This document shows positions 34,686 through 43,368 of a stretch of DNA of 64,000 bases, piece after piece. The translations under genes were made by a program, and so were the position numbers. How positions within the stretch are numbered: the first letter of the stretch is position 1; every line of letters starts with the position of its first letter. Source of the stretch: Gracilimonas sp031581265 (lineage in GTDB: Bacteria; Bacteroidota; Rhodothermia; Balneolales; Balneolaceae); NCBI RefSeq assembly GCF_031581265.1, contig NZ_JAVLBQ010000003.1:62001-126000 (forward strand). Reading direction: 5' to 3'. Below the pieces are notes generated by a model. That model saw only the letters and a list, made by a program, of their open reading frames with translations, ran no database searches and was not told the DNA's origin.

Positions 34686-35903
34686 TTATTTGCTATCTTT
34701 TTCAGCAATGTATTCCATCATATTTTTGTACCCGTCACTTAATGGAATATCTCTGCGCTTCATCATAGAGTGCATGGCTTCAATGGCTTTATCAAATTTA
34801 TACACTCCATACTCTTCTGACCCAACCCACGAAAATGAAGGAATGTATTTTGGTGGAAAGCCACTCATAAATATATTGGAACTAACGCCGCATACTGTCC
34901 CGGTGTTTAGCATAGTATTAATTGCTGTTTTGGAGTGGTCGGCCATGATAGTGCCTAAAAACTGCTGTTCTGTTTCTGTCTCTTGTTTTGTATTCCAATC
35001 TGTTATTCGAACGGTGCTGTAGTTATTTTTTAAGTTCGAAGTGTTGGTATCTGCTCCTAAATTCACCCATTGGCCGAACAAAGAATTACCGGTAAATCCA
35101 TCATGGGCTTTATTGGAGTAGGAATGAAATATACAATTCATCACTTCTCCCCCAACCTTACAAACCGGACCGAGCGTGGTACCATCCGAAATTCGTGCTC
35201 CCATTTTCACCGTTGATCCTTTGCCAATGACCACAGGTCCCTTTAAAATACTGCCTGACTCAATACAAGCTCCCTTCATAAGAACGATCGGCCCCTTATT
35301 TGCAATTAAAGTAACCCCCGGTTCTAATTCTACTTCTTCAGCAATGAATGTGTTTTCGGGATGGGTGATAGTGGCTTCAAATTCATGTCCTAATTCTGCA
35401 ACTGATTTTAACCCGGAAAGTGTGACATCTTTTTCGATTTCATAGGCATTAAGCATCAATAAATCCCACAGATGTTCCAGGTGGATAAGATCTTTGACTA
35501 CTATCTCATCTAATCCATCAGCTGAAAATTTCTCTTTCTGAAACATTTCTGCTGATTTATCTGCAGTAACTTTTGCAGCTGCGCATGAACCATCAAATAT
35601 AATGCACTGGTTTTCTTTTAGCACTTCCAGTGCATCCATTAGTATTTGGGATGGAAGGAACCGGGGATTCACCCATAAAATTACATCATCCCTATCTACC
35701 TCTCCTTGTTGAAACACTTCCTTCATGTAATTGGGCAGCAACCTGCTATATCTGTGTATCCCAAATGATCGCAACCATTTTTCGCGAATAGTGTACGCCC
35801 CGACACGTAGATCATCAACCGGACGGGTGAGTGTAAGCGGATGAAAATTTTTAGCTTTTTCATCCGTAAAGAAGCAGAGTTTATTAATTTTTTCAGAAGC
35901 CAT
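34686..35903 (-). CDS. GlmU-like sugar nucleotidyltransferase/acetyltransferase
   Basis: The 405-residue protein has a degenerate N-terminal nucleotidyltransferase domain (about 1-200) and a C-terminal left-handed beta-helix (about 205-370). The hexad pattern shows in GPVVIGKGSTVKMGARISDGTTLGP (abridged), followed by the acetyltransferase-like end DHSKTAINTMLNTGTVCGV. It matches the Bacteroidota GlmU family, thought to replace GlmU in making UDP-GlcNAc. It lies divergent to glmS across 92 bp, so the first and last steps of UDP-GlcNAc synthesis share one regulatory gap. The enzymatic assignment is by family resemblance. Confidence 0.82.
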   Translation of the reverse strand: MASEKINKLCFFTDEKAKNFHPLTLTRPVDDLRVGAYTIREKWLRSFGIHRYSRLLPNYMKEVFQQGEVDRDDVILWVNPRFLPSQILMDALEVLKENQCIIFDGSCAAAKVTADKSAEMFQKEKFSADGLDEIVVKDLIHLEHLWDLLMLNAYEIEKDVTLSGLKSVAELGHEFEATITHPENTFIAEEVELEPGVTLIANKGPIVLMKGACIESGSILKGPVVIGKGSTVKMGARISDGTTLGPVCKVGGEVMNCIFHSYSNKAHDGFTGNSLFGQWVNLGADTNTSNLKNNYSTVRITDWNTKQETETEQQFLGTIMADHSKTAINTMLNTGTVCGVSSNIFMSGFPPKYIPSFSWVGSEEYGVYKFDKAIEAMHSMMKRRDIPLSDGYKNMMEYIAEKDSK

Positions 35904-35995
35904 GGGAACAAAAAATTGTAATCGTTATTAAATCAATAAGACATTATATTTAAGCATTATTAACCCCAAAAAAAATTTTTTGTGAGAGATTATTT

Positions 35996-37828
35996 ATGTG
36001 TGGAATTGTAGGGTATGTGGGCAATAAAAAGGCAAGTGATATCATCATTAAGGGGCTTAAAAGATTAGAATACCGTGGGTATGATTCAGCCGGACTTGCT
36101 ACAATAAATGGACAAATCAACCTTAAAAAAGGGAAGGGTAAAGTAGCTAACCTCGAAAAAATGTTGAATAGCTCCGATAATGGAAAAGTAGGCATTGGCC
36201 ATACCCGGTGGGCTACTCACGGTGAACCAAACGATACAAATTCCCACCCTCATGTAAGTGAAGATGGTGATTTAGCCATTGTCCATAACGGAATTATTGA
36301 AAATTACAGCTCTTTAAAGAAAACACTTACAGAACAAGGACATAGTTTTTACTCGGAGACTGATACCGAAGTATTAGCTAAACTTATAGACAATTTTTTA
36401 AAAAAGGATGGAGCATCACTGAAAAACGCTGTAAGTCATGCACTCCATCAAGTACATGGCACCTATGGTATAGCCGTTATTCATGTAAATTTCCCGGAGC
36501 AAATTGTAGTTGCCCGAAAAGGTTCTCCATTGTTACTTGGAGTTGGAGATGGCGAAATGCTTATCGCTTCCGACGCCTCTGCTGTTGCAGCTTACACGGA
36601 TAAAGTGGTGTACCTCGATGATGGCGAAATTGCCGTTATAACCAAAGATGATTACACCGTAGAATCATACGACCAAATTGAATTAACGAAAGAAGTTCAT
36701 GAACTGGCGCTAAGTCTTGAAGAAATTGAAAAAGGTGGCTATGACCACTTCATGCTTAAAGAAATATTTGAACAACCTCGTGCACTTTCGTATTGCCTAA
36801 GGGGTCGTATCAATCCTGATAACGGGACCATTACCCTTGGGGGAATTGATAGTGTGATGGATAAACTCACCAATGCAAACCGGCTAATTATTGCTGCATG
36901 CGGCACCAGCTGGCACTCCGGTTTAGTAGGCGAATACTTATTCGAACACCTGGCTAAAGTGAATGTTGAAGTTGAATATGCTTCTGAATTCAGATATAAA
37001 GAACCTTTGATTAACGAAGACGATGTTATGATCGTGATTTCCCAGAGTGGAGAAACAGCTGATACACTGGCTGCCCTCAGAGAAGCACGGGAACGAGGTG
37101 CTACCGTCATTGGTGTGGTTAACGTGGTAGGATCAACCATTGCTCGCGAAACGGATGCCGGCGTATATATCCATGCAGGACCAGAAATCGGGGTCGCATC
37201 CACAAAAGCTTTTACTGCACAAGTAACTGTCCTTATCATGATGGCAATTAAACTTGGATTAGCAAAAGGCACCTTAACCAGGAAAAAAGCCAAAAAGTTA
37301 ATTTCTGAGTTAGCAAAAATTCCGGGACAAATTAATGAGATCCTGGAACAGACCAATGAACTGCAGCGTATTTCGAATTTATTTTCCTATGCACCAAACT
37401 TCCTGTATTTAGGTCGCTCTTATAACTTTCCGGTAGCTTTAGAAGGTGCCCTTAAACTAAAAGAAATTTCATACATTCATGCAGAAGGATATCCTGCCGC
37501 TGAAATGAAACATGGCCCTATCGCTCTTATTGATGCAATGATGCCCGTTGTTGTAATTGCCGCCACAAAGCATACCAACGACAAAATGATTAGTAACATT
37601 GAAGAAGTTCGAGCCCGAAAAGGACGTATAATTGCTATAACTACCCCTAATAATGGTGAAGTTGGAGATCTTGCAGAATTTACTTCAATTATACCTGAGA
37701 CCAGTGATGTATTGTCACCGCTTCTATCTGTAATTCCTTTACAGCTTTTATCCTATTACATCGCTGTTAACAGAGGTTGTAATGTTGACCAGCCCCGAAA
37801 TCTTGCAAAAAGCGTGACAGTTGAGTAA
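35996..37828 (+). CDS. glmS: Glutamine--fructose-6-phosphate aminotransferase
   Basis: A 610-residue enzyme that converts fructose 6-phosphate and glutamine to glucosamine 6-phosphate, opening the amino-sugar pathway for peptidoglycan and LPS. Cys2 is the glutaminase nucleophile (MCGIVGYVG). HTRWATHG and NGIIENY mark the first domain. The two SIS domains show SQSGETADTL, GSTIARE, ASTKAFT, and the C-terminal Lys (NLAKSVTVE) that forms the fructose Schiff base. The upstream 92 bp show no glmS ribozyme. Complete gene. Confidence 0.98.
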   Translation: MCGIVGYVGNKKASDIIIKGLKRLEYRGYDSAGLATINGQINLKKGKGKVANLEKMLNSSDNGKVGIGHTRWATHGEPNDTNSHPHVSEDGDLAIVHNGIIENYSSLKKTLTEQGHSFYSETDTEVLAKLIDNFLKKDGASLKNAVSHALHQVHGTYGIAVIHVNFPEQIVVARKGSPLLLGVGDGEMLIASDASAVAAYTDKVVYLDDGEIAVITKDDYTVESYDQIELTKEVHELALSLEEIEKGGYDHFMLKEIFEQPRALSYCLRGRINPDNGTITLGGIDSVMDKLTNANRLIIAACGTSWHSGLVGEYLFEHLAKVNVEVEYASEFRYKEPLINEDDVMIVISQSGETADTLAALREARERGATVIGVVNVVGSTIARETDAGVYIHAGPEIGVASTKAFTAQVTVLIMMAIKLGLAKGTLTRKKAKKLISELAKIPGQINEILEQTNELQRISNLFSYAPNFLYLGRSYNFPVALEGALKLKEISYIHAEGYPAAEMKHGPIALIDAMMPVVVIAATKHTNDKMISNIEEVRARKGRIIAITTPNNGEVGDLAEFTSIIPETSDVLSPLLSVIPLQLLSYYIAVNRGCNVDQPRNLAKSVTVE

Positions 37829-38166
37829 CAGAATGTGGATAAAACTTTATTACACCAAGAAGTAGTTTTTAAAATTATTTGTTAAACATCTTAAATAACG
37901 CATAAAAGCGTTTCCATAATTTTTAAAAATTGTTGTGGATAACTTGATTTTTTGATAATAATTGTGTTCAATAATGCTCTCTTGAGTTAGCTAATAAATT
38001 TGATTTAAATGAAAAACTGGAAAGCATTAATATTTAAAGTTGTAGTATTGGTTTTGATAGGCATCGTAATTTTCACGGGCTAACAAACTCCCAAAATTAT
38101 TTCTCTCACTTCCCTTTTACGAGATCGCTCTATCTATCATAATTTTTAAAGATCACTTCTGGTTTA
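37829..38166. other. AT-rich gap with two perfect DnaA boxes
   Basis: The 338-bp spacer has TTATCCACA (read on the minus strand) twice in the same orientation, at 37834-37842 and 37934-37942, exactly 100 bp apart. Around them are AT-only stretches (37910-37930, 37945-37975). A 24-codon frame lies at 38009-38083. A long all-minus gene block ends just to the left and plus-strand genes dominate from about 46 kb on. It is a candidate replication origin or DnaA-controlled site, but no dnaA gene is in the window. Confidence 0.4.
38009..38083 (+). CDS. Possible 24-residue membrane peptide
   Basis: ATG 38009 opens a frame of MKNWKALIFK followed by a strongly hydrophobic stretch ending in VIFTG and TAA. 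The positive N-terminus plus single helix is the usual form of small membrane proteins. It is too short for statistics and lies in AT-rich DNA, where such frames arise by chance. Confidence 0.3.
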   Translation: MKNWKALIFKVVVLVLIGIVIFTG

Positions 38167-38601
38167 TTACTTTTCTAAAACCATCTCGATGTGATCGATA
38201 TCATCAACTACATACACATCACTAACCACTTTAAATCCTAATGACTCATAATAATATTGTAGAGCCGCCTGGGCTTCTATTTTTACGGTCTCTCCAATGC
38301 ATAATTCAATTCCCTTCTTTACTAACTTCGGTCCCAGTCCGGTTCCTCTATATTTTGGAGAAACTATAATTCTTCCCAAACTGGCTTCTTCTTTATACTT
38401 ATCACCGGGTTTAAAAATTCTTAGGTACGCAGCTAATACTTCTTCATCATAGAAAAATAAGTGGCCGGCTTTTGCGTCGTACCCGTCAATGTCCTCGTAT
38501 AAACAAGTTTGCTCAATGATAAATACCTGCTGCCTCAGCCGAAACATATCTTCAGCTTGCCCGGGAGTAAGTTCGTTAAAGCCTTTATAAATAATATTCA
38601 T
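38167..38601 (-). CDS. GNAT N-acetyltransferase, ElaA type
   Basis: A 144-residue acetyltransferase. It has the ElaA pattern with LRQQVFIIEQTCLYEDIDG near the N-terminus, LGRIIVSPKYRGTGLGPKLV as the acetyl-CoA-binding motif A (about residues 73-92), and QAALQYYYESLGFK as motif B. The length is right for the family. The substrate is unknown. It is convergent with glmS across the DnaA-box gap. Confidence 0.9.
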   Translation of the reverse strand: MNIIYKGFNELTPGQAEDMFRLRQQVFIIEQTCLYEDIDGYDAKAGHLFFYDEEVLAAYLRIFKPGDKYKEEASLGRIIVSPKYRGTGLGPKLVKKGIELCIGETVKIEAQAALQYYYESLGFKVVSDVYVVDDIDHIEMVLEK

Positions 38602-38702
38602 ATCTGCTTTTGGAAGTGTTTTGCTTTATTTGATATGGAAATGTAACCATTTTTGATTCTCTATCGTACAGTCAACTCACTTTTAACAAAATCTATGATT
38701 CT

Positions 38703-39032
38703 ATGATTTGGGCTTGGTTATTAAATAGTATTTCCGTTTACGCAACTGCCAGTTTATTGAAGGGGGTTGAAATCAAAAACTTTTGGAGTGCTCTTTTTGT
38801 AGCAGCACTGCTGGCCCTTATAAATACCTTCATCAAACCGATATTGGTTATTTTAAGCCTGCCAATTACTATCCTAACCTTTGGCCTTTTTGTATGGGTC
38901 ATCAATGCCTTGCTGATTATGCTGGTTGATGCCATGGTTGAAGGCTTTAAACTTAAAAGCTTTGGATGGGCACTCGGCTTTGGCTTGGTGATGTCAGTGA
39001 TTAGCTGGGTATTGTTTAGTTTATTTGGATAG
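38703..39032 (+). CDS. Phage holin family (superfamily IV-type) membrane protein
   Basis: A 109-residue, four-helix membrane protein. The family signature LLNSISVYATASLLKGVEIKNFWSAL (abridged) and ALINTFIKPILVILSLPITILTFGLF (abridged) matches the DUF360/holin superfamily IV proteins common on bacterial chromosomes. No lysis genes are nearby, so this is a housekeeping membrane protein rather than phage. It ends into a bidirectional terminator. Confidence 0.85.
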   Translation: MIWAWLLNSISVYATASLLKGVEIKNFWSALFVAALLALINTFIKPILVILSLPITILTFGLFVWVINALLIMLVDAMVEGFKLKSFGWALGFGLVMSVISWVLFSLFG

Positions 39033-39040
39033 TAAACATA

Positions 39041-39073
39041 AAAAAGGCTGCCAATTAATTTGACAGCCTTTTT
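39041..39073. terminator. Bidirectional terminator
   Basis: AAAAAGGCTG (39041-39050) pairs with CAGCCTTTTT (39064-39073), flanked by A and T tracts on the correct sides for both strands. It serves the convergent holin-type and isocitrate dehydrogenase genes. Confidence 0.88.
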
Positions 39074-39096
39074 AAATTCAGCAAAAGAAGTGTGAT

Positions 39097-40107
39097 TTAA
39101 ATGTTATCACACACAGCCTGTGTGAAGGTCGAAGTTGTGCCCTCTCCCCCGATATCCGGAGTGCAATACACTTTCTTCTCTACTAACGTCTTATAAATTG
39201 CTTTCCTAATGTTTTCGGCCACCTGCTTTTGATCTATATGCTCAAGCATCATAAGAGATGAAAATAGCAACGCCATAGGGTTCGCAATATTCTTACCTAC
39301 AATATCGGGTGCAGAACCGTGAACAGCTTCAAACATGGCAGCATCATCACCTATATTCGCTGCACCGGTCACTCCAAGTCCGCCCACTAACCCGGAAGCT
39401 AAATCTGATAAAATATCACCAAATAAATTTGTAGTTACCACAACATCAAACTGACTTGGCCGAATCACCATTTGCATAGCCATATTATCTACAATGACAT
39501 CTTCGAATTCGATTTCAGGATACTCTTCAGCTACCTTTCGGCCAACTTCCAGGAATAACCCGGTGGTAAGCTTCAGGATGTTCGCTTTATGCACTAATGA
39601 TACTTTTTTACGCTCATTTTGCTTCGCGTATTCAAATGCAGCACGTACAATTTTTTTACTTGCCTCTTCCGTTACTACGGCGATGGCTTCAGAATGTCTT
39701 TTATTTTCCCCCTCTTCAATCCACTTTTCTTTCCCGATGTACAATCCCTGGGTATTTTCACGGAAAAGTACCATATCAACATCTCTGAAAGGAGAGTCTA
39801 TACTCGGCAGGGTATGAGCCGGACGAATGTTGCTGTATAAATTAAATTTTTGTCGCAATGCTACGTTGACAGAGCGGAATCCTGAACCTACGGGTGTTGT
39901 TAGCGGTCCCTTTAAGGCTATTCTATGCTCGTCAATAGCTTCAATTGTATCTTCAGGAAGTGGATTGCCGGTTTCTTCATATGCTTTCAATCCGGCTGAT
40001 TTTTCGATCCAATTTATATCAGCACCGGCTTTTTCTAATATGGTTGTAACAGATTCAGTGATTTCCTGACCAATCCCATCGCCGGGTATTAAAACAATAT
40101 TTTTCAT
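39097..40107 (-). CDS. NAD-type isocitrate dehydrogenase
   Basis: A 336-residue beta-decarboxylating dehydrogenase. Substrate-binding residues appear in GSGFRSVNVALRQKFNLYSNIRP (abridged), with the Ser/Asn contacts typical of isocitrate enzymes rather than isopropylmalate ones. Metal-binding Asp residues lie in DNMAMQ and FGDILSDLASG, and the nucleotide-side EAVHGSAPDIVGK is present. The short length fits the NAD-dependent isocitrate or homoisocitrate group of the TCA/lysine branch. A terminator lies just beyond the stop. Isopropylmalate dehydrogenase is the alternative, less likely because no leu genes are near. Confidence 0.82.
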   Translation of the reverse strand: MKNIVLIPGDGIGQEITESVTTILEKAGADINWIEKSAGLKAYEETGNPLPEDTIEAIDEHRIALKGPLTTPVGSGFRSVNVALRQKFNLYSNIRPAHTLPSIDSPFRDVDMVLFRENTQGLYIGKEKWIEEGENKRHSEAIAVVTEEASKKIVRAAFEYAKQNERKKVSLVHKANILKLTTGLFLEVGRKVAEEYPEIEFEDVIVDNMAMQMVIRPSQFDVVVTTNLFGDILSDLASGLVGGLGVTGAANIGDDAAMFEAVHGSAPDIVGKNIANPMALLFSSLMMLEHIDQKQVAENIRKAIYKTLVEKKVYCTPDIGGEGTTSTFTQAVCDNI

Positions 40108-40256
40108 TCAAAAAAGTAGTTTAGTTCTTCAATTTTCGAGAGCCCTAAATATATTGATTTAAAAGCCCAAATGTGAATTTCTACTGTACAATCTTCTACT
40201 CTTTAAATTGAATGATCGTTGCCTAAAAAAGCTTTCATAAATAAAAAAAAGAAATT

Positions 40257-41681
40257 ATGAAAAGATCTCTTATTTGGTTCAGAAATGATTTGCGTATCCA
40301 CGATAACGAGGCATTGATAAAAGCCTGCCAGGCTAAAGAGGTGGTTCCTTTGTATTGTATAGATCCCCGACATTTTGCAAAAACCTCATTCGGATTTCCA
40401 AAAACAGGCTATCATCGCACGAAGTTTTTATTAGAATCTCTGCAAAATCTGAGGTCCAATCTTAAAGAAATTGGCATTGACTTAATTATAAGAGAAGGCA
40501 AACCGGAAGAAATTATTCCTGAAATCATAGAAAAGTATGATATCGATCTTGCCTTCACCCACAAGGAAATCACAAGAGAGGAAATTGATGTTGAGAATTC
40601 TTTAAAGGATACACTGGGAGATACACTAACTTTCGCATGGAGCAGTACGCTTTTCCATATCAATGATATTCCTTTCAGCAAAGAGGACGTACCGGATGTG
40701 TTTACTCAGTTTCGCAAGAGAACAGAAAAGGAATCGAAGGTCAGAAAAGAATATGAAGAACCTACAAGAGCTTCTTTAGTTCCCGGCATTGAAGCCGGTA
40801 AAATTCCAACTGTAGAAGATTTAGGCTTAGAAGATAAGCCCGATGACCCAAGGGCTGTACTGAATTTTAAAGGAGGCGAAGACGAAGCACTCAAAAGACT
40901 ACAGAACTATTTTTGGGAAGGTGATCATCTAAAAAATTACAAATTTACACGCAATGGCTTGTTAGGTCCTGATTATTCTTCAAAGCTATCGCCATGGCTG
41001 GCTAATGGCTGTATCTCACCTCGCAGAATTTATTGGGAAGTGAAACAGTACGAAGAAAAACGAAAGAAAAATGTATCTACCTACTGGATGATTTTTGAAC
41101 TTCTTTGGAGAGATTATTTCCGATTTTCGGCTTGGAAATATGGTGATAAAATCTTCTGGCCTTCCGGTATCCAGGGTAAAAAAAGAAAATGGAAGACCGA
41201 TCGGGATATTTTTAATAAATGGGCTGAAGGTAACACCGGAATTCCTTTTATTGATGCTAACATGAGAGAATTAAATAATACCGGTTATATGAGTAATCGT
41301 GGTCGCCAAAATGTAGCGAGCTTCCTCGCTCAAAACTTAAATATAGACTGGAGAATGGGGGCAGAATATTTCGAATCCCTGTTAATTGATTACGACCCAT
41401 GCAGTAATTATGGCAACTGGGCATATAACACCACAGTAGGACATGACCCTCGAAATCGATATTTTAATATTATTAGTCAGGCTGAAAAATACGATAAAAA
41501 AGGTGAGTACGTTAAAAACTGGGTTCCTGCATTACGAAAAGTATCAAAAGACTTTATTCACGAACCTCATAAAATGAATCAGGATCAACAAACGTTATTT
41601 TCAGTGGATATTGGGAATGGATATCCTGAACCAATGATTAACCTGGATGAAAGCTATGAAGAAATCAAAGCAAGAGATTAA
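40257..41681 (+). CDS. Cryptochrome/photolyase, DASH type
   Basis: A 474-residue FAD- and folate-binding photoreceptor. The N-terminal antenna domain opens SLIWFRNDLRIHDNEAL. The FAD domain has the Trp-rich helices: YWMIFELLWRDYFRF, GNTGIPFIDANMRELNNTGYMSNRGRQNVASF (abridged), and DPCSNYGNWAYNTTVGHDPRNRYFN (abridged). The DASH-type substitutions and the YW-xEL-RDYF pattern support cry-DASH, which repairs cyclobutane dimers in single-stranded DNA in studied cases. With mutS, umuDC and the 3-methyladenine glycosylase it adds to the repair genes of this window. Confidence 0.9.
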   Translation: MKRSLIWFRNDLRIHDNEALIKACQAKEVVPLYCIDPRHFAKTSFGFPKTGYHRTKFLLESLQNLRSNLKEIGIDLIIREGKPEEIIPEIIEKYDIDLAFTHKEITREEIDVENSLKDTLGDTLTFAWSSTLFHINDIPFSKEDVPDVFTQFRKRTEKESKVRKEYEEPTRASLVPGIEAGKIPTVEDLGLEDKPDDPRAVLNFKGGEDEALKRLQNYFWEGDHLKNYKFTRNGLLGPDYSSKLSPWLANGCISPRRIYWEVKQYEEKRKKNVSTYWMIFELLWRDYFRFSAWKYGDKIFWPSGIQGKKRKWKTDRDIFNKWAEGNTGIPFIDANMRELNNTGYMSNRGRQNVASFLAQNLNIDWRMGAEYFESLLIDYDPCSNYGNWAYNTTVGHDPRNRYFNIISQAEKYDKKGEYVKNWVPALRKVSKDFIHEPHKMNQDQQTLFSVDIGNGYPEPMINLDESYEEIKARD

Positions 41682-41856
41682 AGGTAAAATTTTACGCTTT
41701 AGTAAAACCAAGAGGTACGAAAATGATGTTTCGCCCACGGAGGTCACTAAAAATTTATTCTCCGGTATTTGGAAAAACCATGTTGATGGAGAAAGGACTT
41801 CCATCAAAAAGCTGCATAAGCGAAAATTAATTCTGACTCCTGTAGACAGAGATTAG
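41656..41856 (+). CDS. Small basic protein overlapping the cry 3' end
   Basis: The predicted 66-residue protein is Lys/Arg-rich (MKKSKQEIKGKILRFSKTKR then KNHVDGERTSIKKLHKRK). It starts at ATG 41656, inside the last codons of the cryptochrome gene (overlap 26 bases); ATG 41647 is another choice. A coupled, nucleic-acid-binding role is conceivable. I do not recognise a family, and its short length leaves real doubt. Confidence 0.4.
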   Translation: MKKSKQEIKGKILRFSKTKRYENDVSPTEVTKNLFSGIWKNHVDGERTSIKKLHKRKLILTPVDRD

Positions 41857-41955
41857 GCCTAATTATACTGGCATGGTTAAGTAGATGGGAGAAATGGAGG
41901 GCTAACTGGGTTAGCATAAAATATTGCAACGCAAGCTGTAGCAGAAACAAATGAA

Positions 41956-42675
41956 TTACAATCGATTCCAAAGCCACTCAGGAACACATTTAGCAACCCA
42001 AGCCAACAGCCTCCATCTTTTAGTCACATACAAATAGTTTTTTCGCTTTTCGATTCCCTTTATCATTTGTGACGCTGCTTTCTCGACCGGTGCTACCCAA
42101 AACATACCTTTCGCCCGCTCTGTCATTTCAGTCCAAATATATCCAGCCCTTATCTCTGTAACCGCAATATCGGCATCTACACGACGAGCCTTTTGCCTGT
42201 ACCCAACCAGGTAGTTCGATACGAAATGTTTTGTGGCCGTATAAGCTGTAGCTCGATGATGCGCAACCAAAGAAGCCATGGATGACATCCCCACAATGTG
42301 CCCGTATCCTTGTTCTTTAAAATAATCGAAAGCAAAATGACAGCCATGCGCAAAAGCGAGAGCGTTTACTTCTATAAGTTTAGATTCTGCCCTCCAGGGT
42401 GGCATCATCTGAATGCGACCGATACCCGCGTTTAGAATCATAACATCCAGTCCACCCATCTCATCAATCAATTCCTGATATGACTTCTCAGCGGACTCAT
42501 GCTCTGTAACATCCTGATTTTTTATATAAACTTTCTCTCCTATTGTGGATTGTAATTCTTCAAGACGTTCCGTTCGCCTGCCAATCAAGCCCAAAATATG
42601 TCCTGCCTCTCCATACTGAAGAGCGAGTTCTCTCCCAATACCTGAGGTTGCACCGGTTATGATAATCTTTTTCAT
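41956..42675 (-). CDS. Short-chain dehydrogenase/reductase
   Basis: A 239-residue SDR. The cofactor loop is TGATSGIGREL (about residues 6-16), NAGIGRI sits at the end of strand four, catalytic Ser is in GMSSMAS, and the YTATKHF motif holds the catalytic Tyr and Lys. An Arg in GLIGRRTERL suggests NADP preference. The C-terminus is extended by a hydrophobic region (LAWVAKCVPEWLWNRL). The substrate is unknown. It is separated from the membrane gene at 42723 by a terminator. Confidence 0.88.
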   Translation of the reverse strand: MKKIIITGATSGIGRELALQYGEAGHILGLIGRRTERLEELQSTIGEKVYIKNQDVTEHESAEKSYQELIDEMGGLDVMILNAGIGRIQMMPPWRAESKLIEVNALAFAHGCHFAFDYFKEQGYGHIVGMSSMASLVAHHRATAYTATKHFVSNYLVGYRQKARRVDADIAVTEIRAGYIWTEMTERAKGMFWVAPVEKAASQMIKGIEKRKNYLYVTKRWRLLAWVAKCVPEWLWNRL

Positions 42676-42690
42676 AGTAGCTTAAACTAA

Positions 42691-42717
42691 AAAAGGCTTC
42701 AGTGACTGAAGCCTTTT
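42691..42717 (-). terminator. Intrinsic terminator of the DUF6580 gene
   Basis: AAAAGGCTTCAGT and ACTGAAGCCTTTT are perfect complements around a single base, so in practice the loop takes a few inner pairs. The minus strand reads a short T run after it. Confidence 0.85.
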
Positions 42718-42722
42718 AAATA

Positions 42723-43277
42723 TTACTTAGCCAATTGCAGTGCCGGGACTTTTTGTTTCGCGTATTCAAAAGCTCCAAACATCACCCCGGAGTAAATGAG
42801 GTCTCCTGCAATGGTGTAGTTAAAGAATGGAATACCCGCGCCATAACTCATCATCAGCCCTGAAAGAGATTGCGGATATATCGGGCTACCCAACCATGCA
42901 CCAAAATTGGTTATCAAAAAGAATATGATGGAGGCACTCAAGCTACCTGCAACCACGGTTTTCAGATTAACTTTCTTTAGAATAAAAACTCCCGCTAAAA
43001 CAATAAGAGCTATGGAAACATACATCCAATAAAAACCGGGTGTGAATAGCACAAAGCCGTTGTAGTAATTTGCAAAAAGTAAATTGTTAACCAACAAATC
43101 ACTTATAAAAAATGCTGCTAACGGAAGTAAAAAAGAAAATTTCTTGTCCGTAAAATACGCCGCTCCAAAAAGTGACATAGCTCCCATCGGAGCAAAATTA
43201 TAAGGATGAGGCACAATTCTTGAGAGTGCAGCTATGACTATAAATCCGGATAGAACTAAAAAGCGCTTTTTATTCAT
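42723..43277 (-). CDS. DUF6580-type membrane protein
   Basis: A 184-residue protein with five or six membrane helices. It opens with VIAALSRIVPHPYNFAPMGAMSLFGAAYF (abridged), the hallmark of the family that resembles ECF-transporter S components for vitamins or cofactors. GDLIYSGVMFGAFEYAKQK closes it. It may take up a small cofactor, but no ATPase or T component is in the window. It has its own terminators on both sides. Confidence 0.82.
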   Translation of the reverse strand: MNKKRFLVLSGFIVIAALSRIVPHPYNFAPMGAMSLFGAAYFTDKKFSFLLPLAAFFISDLLVNNLLFANYYNGFVLFTPGFYWMYVSIALIVLAGVFILKKVNLKTVVAGSLSASIIFFLITNFGAWLGSPIYPQSLSGLMMSYGAGIPFFNYTIAGDLIYSGVMFGAFEYAKQKVPALQLAK

Positions 43278-43314
43278 TGATCTTGTTGATGCTTGGTTTA
43301 GGCGTTAAAATAAA

Positions 43315-43346
43315 AAAAGCATCGTCTCAAATGAAACGATGCTTTT
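43315..43346 (-). terminator. Intrinsic terminator of the yceI-like gene
   Basis: AAAAGCATCGT (43315-43325) pairs with ACGATGCTTTT (43336-43346) and a T run follows on the minus strand. It lies after the yceI-like gene and before the DUF6580 gene. Confidence 0.88.
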
Positions 43347-43368
43347 AAAATAACGCTAATTTTTGAAA

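Noticed and set aside
35904..35995. glmS ribozyme upstream of glmS
   Set aside because: Only 92 bp of AT-rich spacer with none of the ribozyme core pattern.
38703..39032. Prophage remnant suggested by the holin-family gene
   Set aside because: No other phage genes nearby; this family is common on chromosomes outside phages.
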